A stretch of 64,000 nucleotides of DNA, taken from positions 31,603,501 through 31,667,500 of the forward strand of contig NC_135786.1 of NCBI RefSeq assembly GCF_051106095.1, read 5' to 3'. Below, one piece after another: positions 32,671 to 45,476 of this stretch (position 1 is the first letter of the stretch; each line of letters begins with the position of its first letter). A model generated the notes under the pieces. That model was not told the origin of the DNA. It searched no databases and saw nothing but the letters and a program-made list of their open reading frames with translations. Origin of the DNA: Pogona vitticeps. Taxonomy: Eukaryota; Chordata; Lepidosauria; Squamata; Agamidae. The translations under genes were made by a program, and so were the position numbers.

Positions 32671-33610
32671 CATGAAGTCCCATCCATTTCCATGAAGCTA
32701 CCCTGGGTAAAATTAAGAGTGGTTATAGATGTAAGATTAGTGACTCGTTCACCTCTGGGAAAGGGCTTGAACTTTTTGTCTCTCTCATTTGCATATTCCC
32801 CCATGGAGGTCATCACAACAACCTTGTGAAGTGGCTAAAGATTTCAGGAGCTGACCCAGGGTTGCAGATTAAGCTTTACATCTCAGCAAGGATCTAATTC
32901 CACATCTCTTTTGTCTGAACACAGCAGTTCACTATTCAACACAAGTTTTTAGGCTAGAATGAAATAGGAAATGTGTGGCCATTGCCAAACCTGTAGCTCT
33001 ATGTCTTTCTCCTTCTCTGTCATTTAAAGGTAAAGGTAAAGGTTCCCCTTGACAATTTTTGTCCAGTCGTGTTCGACTCTAGGGGGCGGTGCTCATCCCC
33101 GTTTCCAAGCCATAGAGCCAGCGTTTTGTCCGAAGACAATCTTTCCGTGGTCACATGGCCAGTGCGACTTAGACACGGAACGCTGTTACCTTCCCACCGA
33201 GGTGGTCCCTATTTATCTACTTGCATTTGCATGCTTTCGAACCGCTAGGTTGGCGGGAGCTGGGACGAAGCGACGGGAGCTCACTCCGTCACGTGGATTC
33301 GATCTTATGACTGCTTGGTCTTCTGACCCTGCAGCACAGGCTTCTGCGGTTTAGCCCGCAGCGCCACCACGTCCCTGTCATTTAGTAGCATCTAATGAGC
33401 TATGCGGGGTTCATAAAACCTAATTTTAACCTGAATAGTGCCGAACACTTGATGCTTGTTTTACAATTTGGGATTTTCATTAACTGAAATTTAATATATA
33501 TAAATTTAATAATAGGGTTGTTCCATTAAATATATGAAATATCATAGAATCATAGAAAAGTGAAGTTGGAAAGGACCCATAAGGCCATCAAGCCCAACAC
33601 CCTGCTCAAG
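32671..33610 (+). repeat. Duplicated block 1: BovB 3' flank, interrupted by a Sauria SINE
   Basis: Sequence from 'catgaagtcccatccatttc' through 'ctgacccagggttgcagatt' to 'aaatatcatagaatcataga' matches 62521-63112 closely; only scattered substitutions and small gaps are seen by eye. A MIR-like remnant (about 32808-32945) and the CR1 3' end at 33541 are part of the block. The Sauria SINE at 33027-33374 is present here and absent from the other copy. Confidence 0.9.
33027..33374 (-). repeat. Sauria SINE copy 5 with 10-bp target duplication and a paralogous empty site
   Basis: A minus-strand SINE running from the tail (aaaggtaaaggtaaagg) to the head (agcgccaccacgtcc). It is flanked by ctgtcattta at 33017-33026 and 33375-33384. 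The sister block has a single ctgtcatcta at about 62878 with no SINE. This shows that the SINE inserted after the block was duplicated. Confidence 0.97.
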
Positions 33611-33745
33611 GCAGGAATATAATCAAAGCATATCTGCCAGGTGATTATCTAGGTTTTTTAAAAAATGCTTCCAGTGTTGGAGCACTCACCAACTCCCGAG
33701 GTAACTGGTTCCACTGTAGTACTGCTCTAACAGTTAGGAAGTTAT
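33541..33745 (-). mobile_element. CR1 LINE 3' end
   Basis: The minus-strand CR1 terminus reads on the plus strand as 'atcatagaatcatagaaaag', 'gttggaaaggacccataagg' and 'ccaacaccctgctcaaggca', then the 'ttccagtgttggagcactca' and 'aactggttccactg' blocks of the ORF2 end. It is truncated at 'cagttaggaagtta'. The first 70 bases are shared with 63045-63114. Confidence 0.85.
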
Positions 33746-33817
33746 ATTTAATATATTAAATACATTAAACATGCATCATGTTTTATGTATTTAAAAAATA
33801 TATATTAAAAAAAAGTT

Positions 33818-34079
33818 GGCCAAATTCCTGTTGCTTAGCGTAGTACATCACATCAGACTAGACCCATTGAATCAGTGAGGACTGGTTGAGTCCTCACCCA
33901 GTTCTATAGTTCCAAATGGGCCCTTTTCTAATTGCAGTTTACTACACTAAGCTAAGTCACAGAGTAGTCCCATCTGAAAAAAAAAAGGAATTTATGGAGC
34001 AGTTGAATCCCTAATCCCCATTGATTTAAGGGGCCTACTTTGGTGCAATTTACTACACTAAACAACAGGATTTGGGCCA
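33818..34079. mobile_element. Foldback MITE, copy 2
   Basis: Shares with copy 1 (31385) the left-end 'ggccaaattcctgttgctta', the 'gcagtttactacactaag' type arms, the 'gagtcctcacc'/'gttgaatccc' middle and the right-end 'aacaggatttgggcca'. A poly-A insertion lies at 33978-33987. More diverged arms than copy 1. Confidence 0.6.
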
Positions 34080-34084
34080 TTATA

Positions 34085-35230
34085 TACCACTTTCTTTTAT
34101 TTTAACTATATCCAAAACAAATGGTGATTGGTGTCCAATGATATATAACCATGAATGGACTTTAGTGAGCTGCTGCAGCTTTTTTTAAATGCCAAAACAT
34201 TCTATGGGCAAATATGCCCATCTAAACCACCCAGAGAAGACCTAGAGCCTTCTTTTTCAATCAGCTTGTTTAGCCAAGGAACATCCAGAAAGATTCTTTA
34301 TGATAACAATGTTAATTAAACACCAGTGCTTGACCTATTTTTTGCAAAATAGACCTCAGAACAGGGTGGAACTGAGTCTAAATAAAGGCAGGTGAAATTT
34401 GAGTTTATTGTTTCCTAATTTACAGTTTTCCTGAAGCAATTAGAATGAATATAATCTCAATTCCCTGCATTTTAGGATGTGGCAGATGGATATGTCCATT
34501 TGGAGAGAGGAGTTGTGCCAGTAATGGCAGAAATAACTCTAAGGCTCCACTTACACATGTAGAATGCTCTACAAGCTGCCATTGGTGGTCAGGTTTTAAA
34601 CAGCTCATTCTGGTTGCAGGATGAAGACAGATTTTATATTTTGGACTTAAAACTTTTCCATTCCCCAGTGAGACATCAGAATAACGTCTCCAGCTTAATA
34701 ACGTGTTGAGGAAAATGCATATTTTTAGTATTACGTTTTCTGCCTAAGCACACAATTTCTTCAAAACTCATGTCTGAGCAGTCAGCCTTGCAAATGAAGA
34801 CTACGTTTACCACCTGATGACCAATCACAAAGCAAAAACATGTCAATCTGCAACATGCAGAGTAAACATACACCAAAATAAACATATGCTTTTAAACTCC
34901 GGAGTGAACTCTGTTTCTAATGACATCTTAACCATATTAAATGAGTATCTGTTTGTTAGTAATGGGATGGAAACTGAAAAGAATAGAGAGCAGATTTAAA
35001 AATGGTGAAGAAATGTGCCCATCTTGTGTCTGTTTATGTTCTCAGAAGTCTTGGCATGTTATGGTGACACCATGGGGATTCCCTCACAAGGCTGTCCCTT
35101 TGGGGCATATGTCAATGTTAGCACATTGAGAACTGTGCATACTTCCCTTTACTTTTTTAAAATCAAACCTTTGGTGGCTGTGGTCCTAATTGAAAAGGCA
35201 TCAGGGACATAGAATTTCTTCATCTTTTTC
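34085..35230. other. No gene seen
   Basis: Unassigned AT-rich sequence. The frames at 34676-34885 (minus) and 34941-35212 are unrecognised. Confidence 0.4.
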
Positions 35231-35243
35231 CTGTTGGCCACTT

Positions 35244-35570
35244 AGGTAAAGGTTCCTCTTGGCAATTTGTCCCATCTTGTCCAACTCTAGGGGGCTGTGC
35301 TCATCCCCGTTTCCAAGCCATAGAGCCAGCATTTGTCCAAAGACAGTTTCTGTGGTCATGTGGCTAGTGTGACTAGACACGGAATACCGTTACCTCCCCA
35401 CTGTGGTGGTACCTATTTATCTACTCGCATTTGCGTGCTTTCAAACTGCTAGGTTGGCAGGAATTGGGACAAGTGACGAGAACTCACTCCGTCACGTGGA
35501 TTTGATCTTACGTCTGCCGGTCTTCCGACCTTGCAGCACAGAGGCTTCTGCAGTTTAACTCGCAGCACCA
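35244..35570 (-). repeat. Sauria SINE copy 6 with 11-bp target duplication
   Basis: A complete minus-strand Sauria SINE flanked by gttggccactt at 35233-35243 and 35571-35581. Internal substitutions are more numerous than in copies 3 and 5, so it is probably older, although its duplication is still perfect. Confidence 0.96.
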
Positions 35571-35584
35571 GTTGGCCACTTCCC

Positions 35585-38500
35585 CTCTCATAATTTCTTC
35601 TTCCCTAAGCTGTTACTGGCTCAAGACAGCACCCTCTGTGTAGTTTAGTTTTATTTACTTGCTGTAACAATTAAAACATATTAGTTTGCAATTAAATAGA
35701 ACTCAATGTTACCTAGGAGAGTAATTGAAAACTTTTCATTTTACAGCCCTCCTACTGCAGAATTATGTATATCCACATAGGGACAAGCTAGGTAATTGTA
35801 AATGAACTGATTTCTGCTTTGCTCTCAGCAAGTACGTGCAGGGATGCTAAACAAGATTACTTACTCAAAGACTAAGTACTTCAGATCTTCTGGGAAAAGG
35901 TAGCTACTGAACAAAAAAGTGTTTCTTTGTGAAATCAAAAATAAATATCAATATTGTTTGCTTAGGAAAGAAGTACTGTTTGACACTTGGAAGCTCAACG
36001 CATTACAGAGTTTAGGTAATTAAAAGGGCATTTAAAAAGGAAGCAAAGTCACCCAGGTTATATTAATAGATTATCTGGATGGGATAAAAATGGTATCACC
36101 TCCATCACAGGTGCTTCATGATGCTCAAAATAATATGTGCAGTACATAATAAAATGTGTCACATGGATGACACAAGAATCTACACCCAAGAACCTTGTAC
36201 TTTTTCCACAGGATTGTTCTTTGACTAAGAAAGGCTTCCATTACATTTATCTTATAAAGGGGCACAAATTTACAGTAGTATGGGATTTTAAACATAGTAA
36301 CACATTTGCATGAATCTGAGATTACATTGTACGCCTTTTTAAAAAAGCATTATTATTTAGGAATACAGTAAAACAAAATGAAACCCTGAATTAAACCTAG
36401 CTCATCCAGCGGGAGCAATTGTTTCCACTTTGTATGTGCTAATGACGCCACCATCCAGATGATATGAGGCTTACTGTATTCACCAACAGTGACAAAGAGT
36501 GAGAGATATGTGGCTTTCTGTGGTCTTTCTAACCACCTTCTCTAGGAGATTTGTCTGTTCCACTTTATACCAGGTGGTATTCACAGAGAACTTTTCTGGC
36601 CATAGGTTTTCCATTGTAGCACTAAACTTCAACACTCACACACTGTCTCTCTCACACACATACTGTGAAGATACTTTTTGAAGGGGTTTTTCACCATTTT
36701 TAAAAAAGAGTTCAAAGAGCGTTGATTTCTGAGAAGTGGGGTGTCAGTTCCAAGAATAACAAGCTCCCCCTAATATAATACACAAACAGAAATACAAACA
36801 CATACAAAGGGGAAATACAGATGCATTAGAGAAGCCCAAGTGATGATGGTAGGGCTGGGTTTCCTCTCCCAGGTCTGCCACTGAACAATTTTGAACTTGC
36901 CAGCTGGGAGGGGGAACCCCACTCTCTTGTCTCTGTCTGCAGGAAGTGGCAACAGCAACATAGCACCCTCAAACAAGGTAGGAAGTAGGGCTATGGCTGT
37001 GCTTCCTCCTAGCTAATAGAAAGTAAAAGGTCTGCAGTGGTATTAGCCAATCCGCTTCTCTGGAACTCCTTTTGAGCCACCACCATGGAGCAGAGCCCTG
37101 GTTTCCAAACAGAGGCTTCTACTCACGTCCTCTCTCTGCAACCCTCCCTCAAGAATATGTTGGAAGAGAAATCTCAGAAAGATTCCCCCAGCTGGCACTA
37201 AGCAGGTTGAAAATGGTCTGGACAGATTCTTAATTGCCTCAAATCTTATTGACACTGGAGCTTAAGTTAGTCATTAACACTCATTTCAATCTAAAAGGGC
37301 AACTAACTTTGACTAGATCTCAAATCTTCGAATTTTTCCACCAATCCACCCTGGTTGACATATATCTTAGGATAAAAGCAGATATGAATTATTTAATTAC
37401 CGTACTTAATTAGTCAATTGAAGGGTTTTCCCCTGCATGTTGAAAGAACAATTTAATATATCGTAAGATATCTTTCTCTTCTCTCTTTCACTGTGAGAGT
37501 CTGGCAAATACATTTCCTTCCAGATTCTGGAGATGCACAATGTCTTCCCACTCAAATACACATATAAAGCTGCTTCATTTATGGTATGCTGTTCCTTTAC
37601 TATAAAAAAACTGCAGCAGCTTTTGGAGAACCCCATTTATGATACAGACTTCTACAGCTTGAATGTGAAGGTGTTACTGGTACTGAAATACTTTTTTTTT
37701 ACTATCACACTGTTCCAATTACTGAACAGTAATTTACAGAAGGAATTTCATGACCTCTTGCCTGTGGTATCCTATCACCAGTTTGTTTGTTTTTTGTTTT
37801 GGGGTTTTTTTTGTTCTTGTTGTTGAAAAATGAAAATATGAATCATTTCGAAGAACAACTTCTGCTACAAGGAAGAATTCATAGCACGTTGGATTAGCAT
37901 CCAGGTCACATCTGCACTTCCCTTCCGGTGACAAAGCTGTAACACAGGATTTCAAAGCCATTACATTTGTCTCTCTACCTGCGATAACACTGTCTTGACA
38001 TTTATGTAGTGCTTGGTAAAAGTAATGAATTATATCCCTATTGAGTTTAGCGGGCAAGAAGATGTGTATAAATTATATACTGGGGTATTCTGGCCTGAGA
38101 GAGACTGGCATGCAGAACAGTTGGTGTATGGCATCACCAACTTTAGCAACTGTACCAATTATACAGGAGAGCTTTGGCATCAGACTTCCTTTAATTTTTT
38201 AGCAGGATGTCAAGAACTTGTGTGAATTTAATCTGACTATAGTTGGAGGAGAATAATAATGATGATAGTAGTGATAATAATAATAGGAAATCAGCATCAA
38301 TCATCATTATCACTATCAGACCTGTAAACAAACCTATAAGAGGTTTGTCTCTGTTTTCAGCCATAGGATTATCTTATCCAGCTACCATTTTAAAACTCCT
38401 GGCATAAGCACAACATTTTGGTTGTTTGATTTAGCAGCGTTTGGCCCTGAACCCTGAAATATAGCATCAAAAGTTACTGAACCAAAGATTTATCAGAATA

Positions 38501-40040
38501 GATGCTGATGGCAGACAGTGTCATGGATGGCTGTGGCCCACATGATTGGCTTACTTCTCTGCACTCATTTGTACACTTAACAACAATACATCCTGTGGAA
38601 GATCAGGTTCACTGGCTTTGAGAACTCCTATGGCAACATATTTTATTAATCCCCTGCCCTGTGCTATTTCTGTTTTAGGATGACCACTGTAGGTCAAATT
38701 CAGTTTGCTGCTTAGAGCAAACTAGGTAAGACACAGTTAGAAAATGATAAATGGTAACCTTCCAGAAATAATTCCTTCAAAGTTGTCACAACTGCACAAC
38801 TAACATGCAAATGAATCCTGTTGTTTGCCTCCTTGTAAACAACAGGCTTCATTTAAAAGCAAACTAATTTGCAACTCCCAGAACTGTAGAAACATAGCTC
38901 TAAGATAAGCAAATGTCCTTTATTTCTTAAAGAAGTTTCTAATTGCAAAGCTGGTGTCTGCTGACTGGTCTCCTATACTTCTGTTAACCACACCCATGTA
39001 GGGACTAGCTAACAAAACATTTATAAGGAAAATGCTCCCTTTTTCTCTAGTTCTTATATTTGCGGAAAGAGACGTGATAAATGTTCTAGTCTAATGTCAT
39101 GCTAACAGTTCCTTCGCCTAACTACAAAATTTGATTTGAATGCCTGCCAATTGTTATTCCTTAGATTGCCTTCCCCCACATTCCCTTGATTATCTGTTAT
39201 TGTTCCTTTGAAGTGAACAAGGCAAAGGCAGCATCTGAGGAAGGAATAGGAAAAGCAAGGCTAGCAGTAAAAATCCAGGGTGAGCAACATTCCATTCCCC
39301 AGATTTCCTGAGCAAGACCAGGCGTTAATTGTTGTGATGTCATGGCGGTCGGCCCCTGAGACGTCAGGTGGGCAGGGCAAGCATGGTTTAGGACTGGATG
39401 GGACTGCTTCTGGCCAGATTGTAAAGACACACACAATAGGAATTCATACAAACCTGTCTAAACAGATAATGCAGCAATTTTTTTCTCCTGAGAGCCAGGA
39501 GAAAAACGTTTTTCAGTGGCTCAGCAGGTGGCAAAATACAGCTGGCAGCTGCAGCAGTTGCTGCCATTCCTATGACCTGCATTGCAGAAGGACTTAGCTG
39601 TAACACATATGACATGTGGGGAGTCTTTTCAGGCTGCTGGATCTTATGGAAGTCTCCTCATTAGTCCATGGAGAGATTTTTCCCCCCTCTCAGGTTCTCA
39701 ATTGATGCTGCCTTAACAAGATTCACAAGTTGCAATGCTGGCATGCCACTCCTTGTTTTGCTCCCAAAGGCAGGATGGGCCCATTTGCATACAGCTGCTA
39801 TCTGTTTTCCCCACTCCTCTCACTTCTGGCATTTTGGTGCACTGAAGTTGCACAAGCACAGGTCTTATGAAGTAGCTTTTGGCCAAGCCAGTGGTCCCTG
39901 GCATCAGCTAGGAATGGGCAGAGATGGGTGCCTACTAGGCTTTAAAATCAGCTCATGCACAAGAATTCTTATTTCTTCTCCTGTGACGCTTGCCCTGATA
40001 TCTAATTCCCCATCTGGTGACTTACAGAACCATAGCAATT
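35585..40040. other. Long repeat-poor stretch, no gene seen
   Basis: About 4.5 kb in which I recognise no transposon apart from short A/T runs and an AAT-rich patch at 38255-38285. Open frames are short and unrecognised. Low repeat density makes it a reasonable place to look for conserved non-coding elements, but none can be shown without a comparison. Confidence 0.4.
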
Positions 40041-40056
40041 CCCTAAGAATTGCTTA

Positions 40057-40104
40057 TTTAGATAATGACGTCTCAGCTGGCTCTCTGAGACGTCATTATC
40101 TAAA
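40057..40104. promoter_or_regulatory. Perfect 20-bp hairpin containing paired TGACGTC motifs
   Basis: The arms are tttagataatgacgtctcag (40057-40076) and its exact complement (40085-40104), with an 8-base loop (ctggctct). Each arm carries TGACGTC, a near-CRE sequence. Weaker flanking complementarity (ttgctta, and agcaat near 40117) extends the stem. Function is unknown; it may be the trace of a small inverted duplication. Confidence 0.4.
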
Positions 40105-40318
40105 AATGGCACTGAGCAATAAGGATAACAAGCCATGTAAGTTAGGACGGTAACAGAAAGGCTGTTAAGATAGCTGGCATTTGATCCTAGGGTTGCTGGG
40201 TTGGCGGCACCCCATCCCCTGAAATTCTAAGGGCCAAAGGATGTAGGTCCTTGTTATGTCACAGCGGTAGATTATTTTGATATCACTGGGTGGATCCATC
40301 AGGAACAATTGCAAAATA

Positions 40319-40555
40319 GTTGTTGTGGGTTTTTCGGGCTCTTTGGCCGTGTTCTGAAGGTTGTTCTTCCTAACGTTTCGCCACTCTCTGTGGCCGGCAT
40401 CTTCAGAGGACATCTTCAGAGTGCTGTCCTCTGAAGATGCTGGCCACAGAGACTGGCGAAACGTTACGAAGAACAACCTTCAAAACATGGCCAAAGAGCC
40501 CGAAAAACCCACAACAACCATTAGATCCCGGCTGCGAAAGCCTTCGCAAATAAAT
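40319..40555. mobile_element. Palindromic Penelope-type (PLE) repeat, copy 1
   Basis: A roughly 200-bp imperfect palindrome (40319-40519). The left arm 'gttgttgtgggtttttcggg' through 'cgccactctctgtggccggc' is mirrored by the right arm to 'cccgaaaaacccacaacaac', followed by 'tagatcccggctgcgaaagc' and 'cttcgcaaata'. I associate this sequence with the ends of Penelope-like elements in reptiles; the assignment is from memory. The right arm contains a ctgaaga...ggcgaaac pair at 40431-40462, resembling a hammerhead ribozyme core. The open frames on both strands here are palindrome translations. Confidence 0.5.
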
Positions 40556-40559
40556 TGCA

Positions 40560-41645
40560 AAATAACTTGTGTGCCTGCATGTGACAGACAGTTGAGATCC
40601 AATGATGAGTTTAAAGACAATGTGAATTTCAGTAACTGAAGTAGAGCATGCAGGAAAGACAAGGGTGCTTCTGTGCTTGTCCTGAAGCCATGAGAATGAA
40701 TGCCTAAATTCAGAGTTATTGGTTGACAGCATCCCCTTCCCAGTGATTTCATCTAGCACGTGTTTCTGGTTCCGTCTAGGATTATGCAGATTAGTTTATT
40801 TTGTTTGGTGATTGGTCTTTAGGACTTAAAAGACAAGGCATCTGGGAAGCCTGCTTGTACAAACAACTCACTACAACATTGACATGCTTTCTGTTCCAAT
40901 TATGGGCTACTTCTAACATCTGTTTCTAGCCTGAAGTAATCTAAATGTTGCATGCTTCTTTGGTTAAAAAATTAAATTTGATGAAACAATAATTAATTCT
41001 GCACACTATGATGGTGCTCAGATTCTAACTGCTAACCATCACGACTGCTTATAGTAGAGCTGACTCTGATAACAGTCTACTCAGTTCTTATTATTGATTC
41101 CGTAAAGCTACCACCTGCGAAATATTCCTTCCTAATAGGGATGCCTATCACTCTTCTAAAACTTTTCTGTTGTTTCTGCTTTATTGTACTTCTCTTTCTA
41201 GCCTTGCCATCTGCATTGCAGCTAAGACAAACACAGATGGATCTTTGTATATTCACATCATAATTGCATTGACCTTGCTTCTTTTCTCTTCACCCCCTGT
41301 CCTCATATTGACGAAGGAGTAATTATAGCATTTATTCCAAGAAAGGAATAATAAATGTATGGCAATCTGAACTATACATTATTTAATCTCAGAGTCTTTT
41401 TTTAGCTTTCTTTTACTCAGTTACACCTCAGATTTGTACAGGGGTGGCAGAAGGTGTTATGCTGCCAAAGACAAAGGTCAGCATAGCACTCTCTCCATTC
41501 CCAGTACAGAACCCTGACAGGACCGGTACTTGAATCTTCCTTCAGCAGTGGCAATGGGGCAGAGTCTTCTACCATACAGGAAGACAGCAGGCTTGTGAAG
41601 GATGTACAGGACACTCTTGTGACAAACCCAGACCTACTGGGATCT
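40560..41645. other. No gene seen
   Basis: Unassigned AT-rich sequence. Confidence 0.4.
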
Positions 41646-41649
41646 GCCA

Positions 41650-42140
41650 CACGTTAACTAAGCTGCCACCAACCATTCCCTATAAGAAGTCACACAGACC
41701 AGGGATGGATTTTCAACAAATAAAAGAATAAGGTTTATTTAAAACAACACACAGGGAAAATAAAAGAATCAAGTGAATAAGATATAGTAATGTGGCTTAG
41801 TCTCATTCATACATGCATACAGTTTGGTTCACACAGAACCCTTAACTTGAAGCACAGACCCTGAACCTATCAGTTCTGGCTAACCATACAGACACCTGAA
41901 CCTATCAGGTTGGTACTGACACACAGTAGTACCCTGTCTGACACACAGACTCCCACACCAGCTTCTTCTTCCCAGCTGCTGCTTCTTCACATCCCAGCGT
42001 CTCCTAACTTCTCCACACACGCATCACATATATATACAGTACAGCCCCTCCTCCTGATGTCCCGCCTTCCACTCCCCATAGGATGGAACTTTCCCTCCAA
42101 GCCCATGACAGACAGGTAACATCAGTGCTGTATGTAACAA
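41650..42140. repeat. Possible solo LTR-like fossil
   Basis: The block is bounded roughly by 'ctgccacacgttaactaagc' and 'gctgtatgtaacaac'. It contains 'aataaggtttatttaaaac', which read on the minus strand has a polyadenylation-like signal, and a stretch of CT/CA-rich sequence. It looks like an old LTR in minus orientation, but target duplications were not found. Family unassigned. Confidence 0.25.
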
Positions 42141-42155
42141 CTCTGTCCTCTAAGG

Positions 42156-42291
42156 CAGTGGTCTCCAACCTTGGGCCTCCAGATGTTCTTGGACTTCAAC
42201 TCCCAGAAATCCTGGCCAGCAGAGGTGGTGGTGAAGGCTTCTGGGAGTTGTAGTCCAAGAGCATCTGGAGGCCCAAGGCTGGAGACCATTG
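42156..42291. mobile_element. 136-bp hAT MITE with 8-bp target duplication
   Basis: Flanked by ctctaagg at 42148-42155 and 42292-42299. Terminal inverted repeats are cagtggtctccaaccttgg and its near-complement ending in accattg. A subterminal pair ('cttggacttcaactcccag' and 'ctgggagttgtagtccaag') makes the whole element one foldback. The 8-bp duplication identifies the hAT superfamily. The family recurs at 45477, 59104 and 59248 at exactly the same length. Confidence 0.93.
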
Positions 42292-42299
42292 CTCTAAGG

Positions 42300-45200
42300 G
42301 AAAGGGAAGGCCCAGTGGCTCGGGAAGAGCTGTTGCCTTGCCTCCGATTCTACTTCATTGTGGGTTGCTTCACTCTGCCTGATGGTAGAGCTGGCCTTGG
42401 ATTTGGGCTGTTCTTGTGATGAATTATGCTTTCACCTCCATATGAAGTGTGTGTTGGCTAGAATCCTATTGATATCTGAGTAATGGCTGTATAACTTCCT
42501 GTGGCTAATTGTGCATCTCCATTGTATATTTAGGTGTGTGACCAGGCACACAATAGAGAAGCCCTCTGAAACTCATCTATTAGCCCCATTTAGCCATGGA
42601 AGGTTTTGTAGTCCTTATATAAACACAAAGAGGATTCTGGCCAGTCTGTTTTGTTTTGTTTTTGGCTTTACATCTCCCACTACCACAAGGACTCTGGGTA
42701 GCGATAGAGCAACGCATTCCTAGCTATGATTTGTCCAGCATTTAAGGTATTGCTTTGTGTTTTCCCTTCTCCAGAACTGAGACAAAAATGAGACATAACG
42801 TTGCCTCCTTTATTGTGGTGCTGTGGTTATTGAATGGCATCCAATCAAAGACGCAGCTTGCTCAATCATTGCTTACCTTCCTGTGAGCTATAAAAATGTA
42901 ACCCCTTTGAAGAGCTTTTGAAAGTTGGTGTTGCTCTGCCATTTCACTGTGATGCTGCTGCTGTGATGTACATTTTTTGCTTATTTATTCATTTGCTGCC
43001 TTTATGCATTTTTTTCTTTTATTGATGCAGTTTGTGCTCCCCCCCTTTTTTTCCCTTTGTTCTTTTATTCATTATAAGCTGCCTTGGAGTCCATGGTTGT
43101 TGTTAGCGGTGATGACTACATCCTTTTCAAAGGCTGATTCCCCACCCCCCAAATGTAAACCATATAAATGGGTCCAGGATTAGAGAAGAGGTGGGGAGAG
43201 AAAAACATGATTCTGAAATGCTGAAGTCAGAAATGCCCTCCCACACATAGAGGATGATTAAGTCTCTTAAACAAGGGCAAGGGGAGCAAGAGAAAGGACT
43301 GCTCCCAGCTGATCCAGAAACATAATGATTGTATAGACAGAGTAGTGGACACCACAGGAACATTTAGAAATGTGACAATAGTACATAGGGTAGTGGATAC
43401 CATGTGCTGGTGGACTGGGAAGAGTTCGCCCAGTTCACCCAAAAAAGAGATGAATAATTTTGTCTTAACCTGACACCCCCTTTCTTCTGTTGCACCATTT
43501 TGAATTTTTGGTTAAATTCATCTAGCAGAAGTGCAGGGACCCACATAGCAGATTAGCTTCAAGTTCCACAGATGAATCCACCCCTTTTCTCATTAACTGG
43601 CACTTACAGTCTCAGTAAATCACTCTGAGGCATTAGTACTAGAAATAATAAAAGGTTTAATTGCTGAACAATTGAACAGCTCCAACAGCAGACTGACAAA
43701 CGCAGCTGTTTGCTTTAACAACAGACTTTATAGTTAAAGAACCACAGAGCAGAGAGGTAGGATTCTTTAGAATTCTGAGGCAATGGAGGAACAATTGGTT
43801 AGTGCTGGACAGATTGAACATCACCCAAGCCCAGAAAGGTCCCTCCAAGGCACCCTACCAACTAGGTTTCATCATCTGTCTCAGCTGTCTCTCCCTTTCC
43901 ACATTTCAGACATGGCTTTTTTCCCTCTCCTTGCCAAATACAAAGGAATGTGCTGTAGAAAATCAATAAGGGAAAAATAGATGTAAATAGCAATTATTAC
44001 AGCTGTATCCTGAGAACCAAACAATAATAGCTATTGCAGAATCTTCAGTAGAATTTGAACTGGTTTACATGGTAAACTTTTAGAGATATAGCAGTAGTAA
44101 AGTATTGCCATTGGGGTTGCTAACTTTCTAGATAAGCAAACCTAAGAAGCTGTCACTAGTTTACTGACTTACACCTTGGTATAAAGAGCTACATGTATTA
44201 TTGGTCATATATTCTTCCCAGATCATAAAATAATCCTGAAAAGCACCCCTTGGGACAGTTGACTATCCAAAATGTCCAGGTTGCATTCCTTATTTGCTTG
44301 ATTGTTAAATAAAAATTCAACTGCAATTCTGCCTCTTGCCGAAGAGGATCTTGAGTACACATCCTACTGCTTCACTCGTCATCCCCTTTCTTGGGTTTAT
44401 TGTCCAGCAGAGTAGCCCTAGCAGCGAATTCTCTGCTTCAGTCCCTTAACAAAGCAGCACCCTGGACACAATTTGTAGCCTCCACAATGCTATTCCTTTG
44501 CCAAACTCTTATTGAAATAGGCTGTGGGTTTATCATAGAAGAAGGGATTTTCATGGCCTGGCATTTTTATAGTCATTGTTTTTGTTTTCAGCCATTAGAA
44601 TTGGAAGCCACACTTCTATGGTAATTATTTGCCTAATCCAATTAATCTTTCTATCAAAGTGGCACTAGAAAGACAAATTAGGCTGGAACTAAATGACTGG
44701 CAGTGGCCATGGGATTCCTGATGTTGCATTTGTAGCAAATTGTATATATGCATGTGTAAGTGTATATATGCATGTGTAAGAAAGTATGCACCCACATGCA
44801 CATACTGTACATGTGCTTAACCCTTACTCAACTAACAATGTCTTTCCTTCAGTTGCTTTCCTAGAGGCAGCATTCCAAGATATGATTGCTAGTCAATCAT
44901 AGGATGTAAAATAATATGGTGATGGTTCAGTTGCTGAGTATTTCCATCTGTCCTTTGCCTAATAGTGGGAAAACACAGGCCTTGGACAGAGCTAGAAAAT
45001 GAATCCATATTAACTATATTTTTAACAGATTCATTCAGTTCATTGTCTGTGATATTGTTTAGAAAAGCATGTGAATATCTTCTGTTTGCAAAGATTGGGA
45101 AAAAACTACTACCCCTGCCACTGTGAAATGATGTCCCTTCTCCTCCATAACCTGGAACCAAGAAAGATCAGAGTTAAGATTTAACTGGTAGTCATGCAGA

Positions 45201-45465
45201 GCTCAGAAAGGGAATCAAATCCTTTCAACCAAGTTTACAGTTCTTTGAATGAACCTTAATTGTTTCTGCATTCATGTTTGTTTTTTCCATTTTCATCAGA
45301 TTATTAGACTTTATAATTTTCCATTTTACTTGGATTATTAGACTTTATAACATAAATATAATTATTCCTGTGCTTTGCTTTGCATCATATCCAGTGCAGT
45401 CTTGGCAGGAGCATGCTATAATAATAGTAACAGAAATTGACGTTGTGGATTGCTACTCTAAGATT
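42300..45465. other. No gene seen
   Basis: Unassigned. A 20-bp tandem duplication (tgtatatatgcatgtgtaag twice) lies at 44743-44780. The stretch 43540-43770 contains 'aataataaaaggtttaattg' and may be another old LTR-like fossil, not supported further. Confidence 0.4.
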
Positions 45466-45476
45466 ATATGCTAGGC

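Noticed and set aside
40057-40104. Hairpin as a transcription terminator
   Set aside because: Bacterial-type terminators have no role in a vertebrate genome and no T-run follows.
40165-40639. Matching frames on both strands with 'EDAGHRDWRNV'-like text
   Set aside because: The same peptide appears on both strands because the sequence is palindromic; it is repeat DNA and not a conserved small protein.
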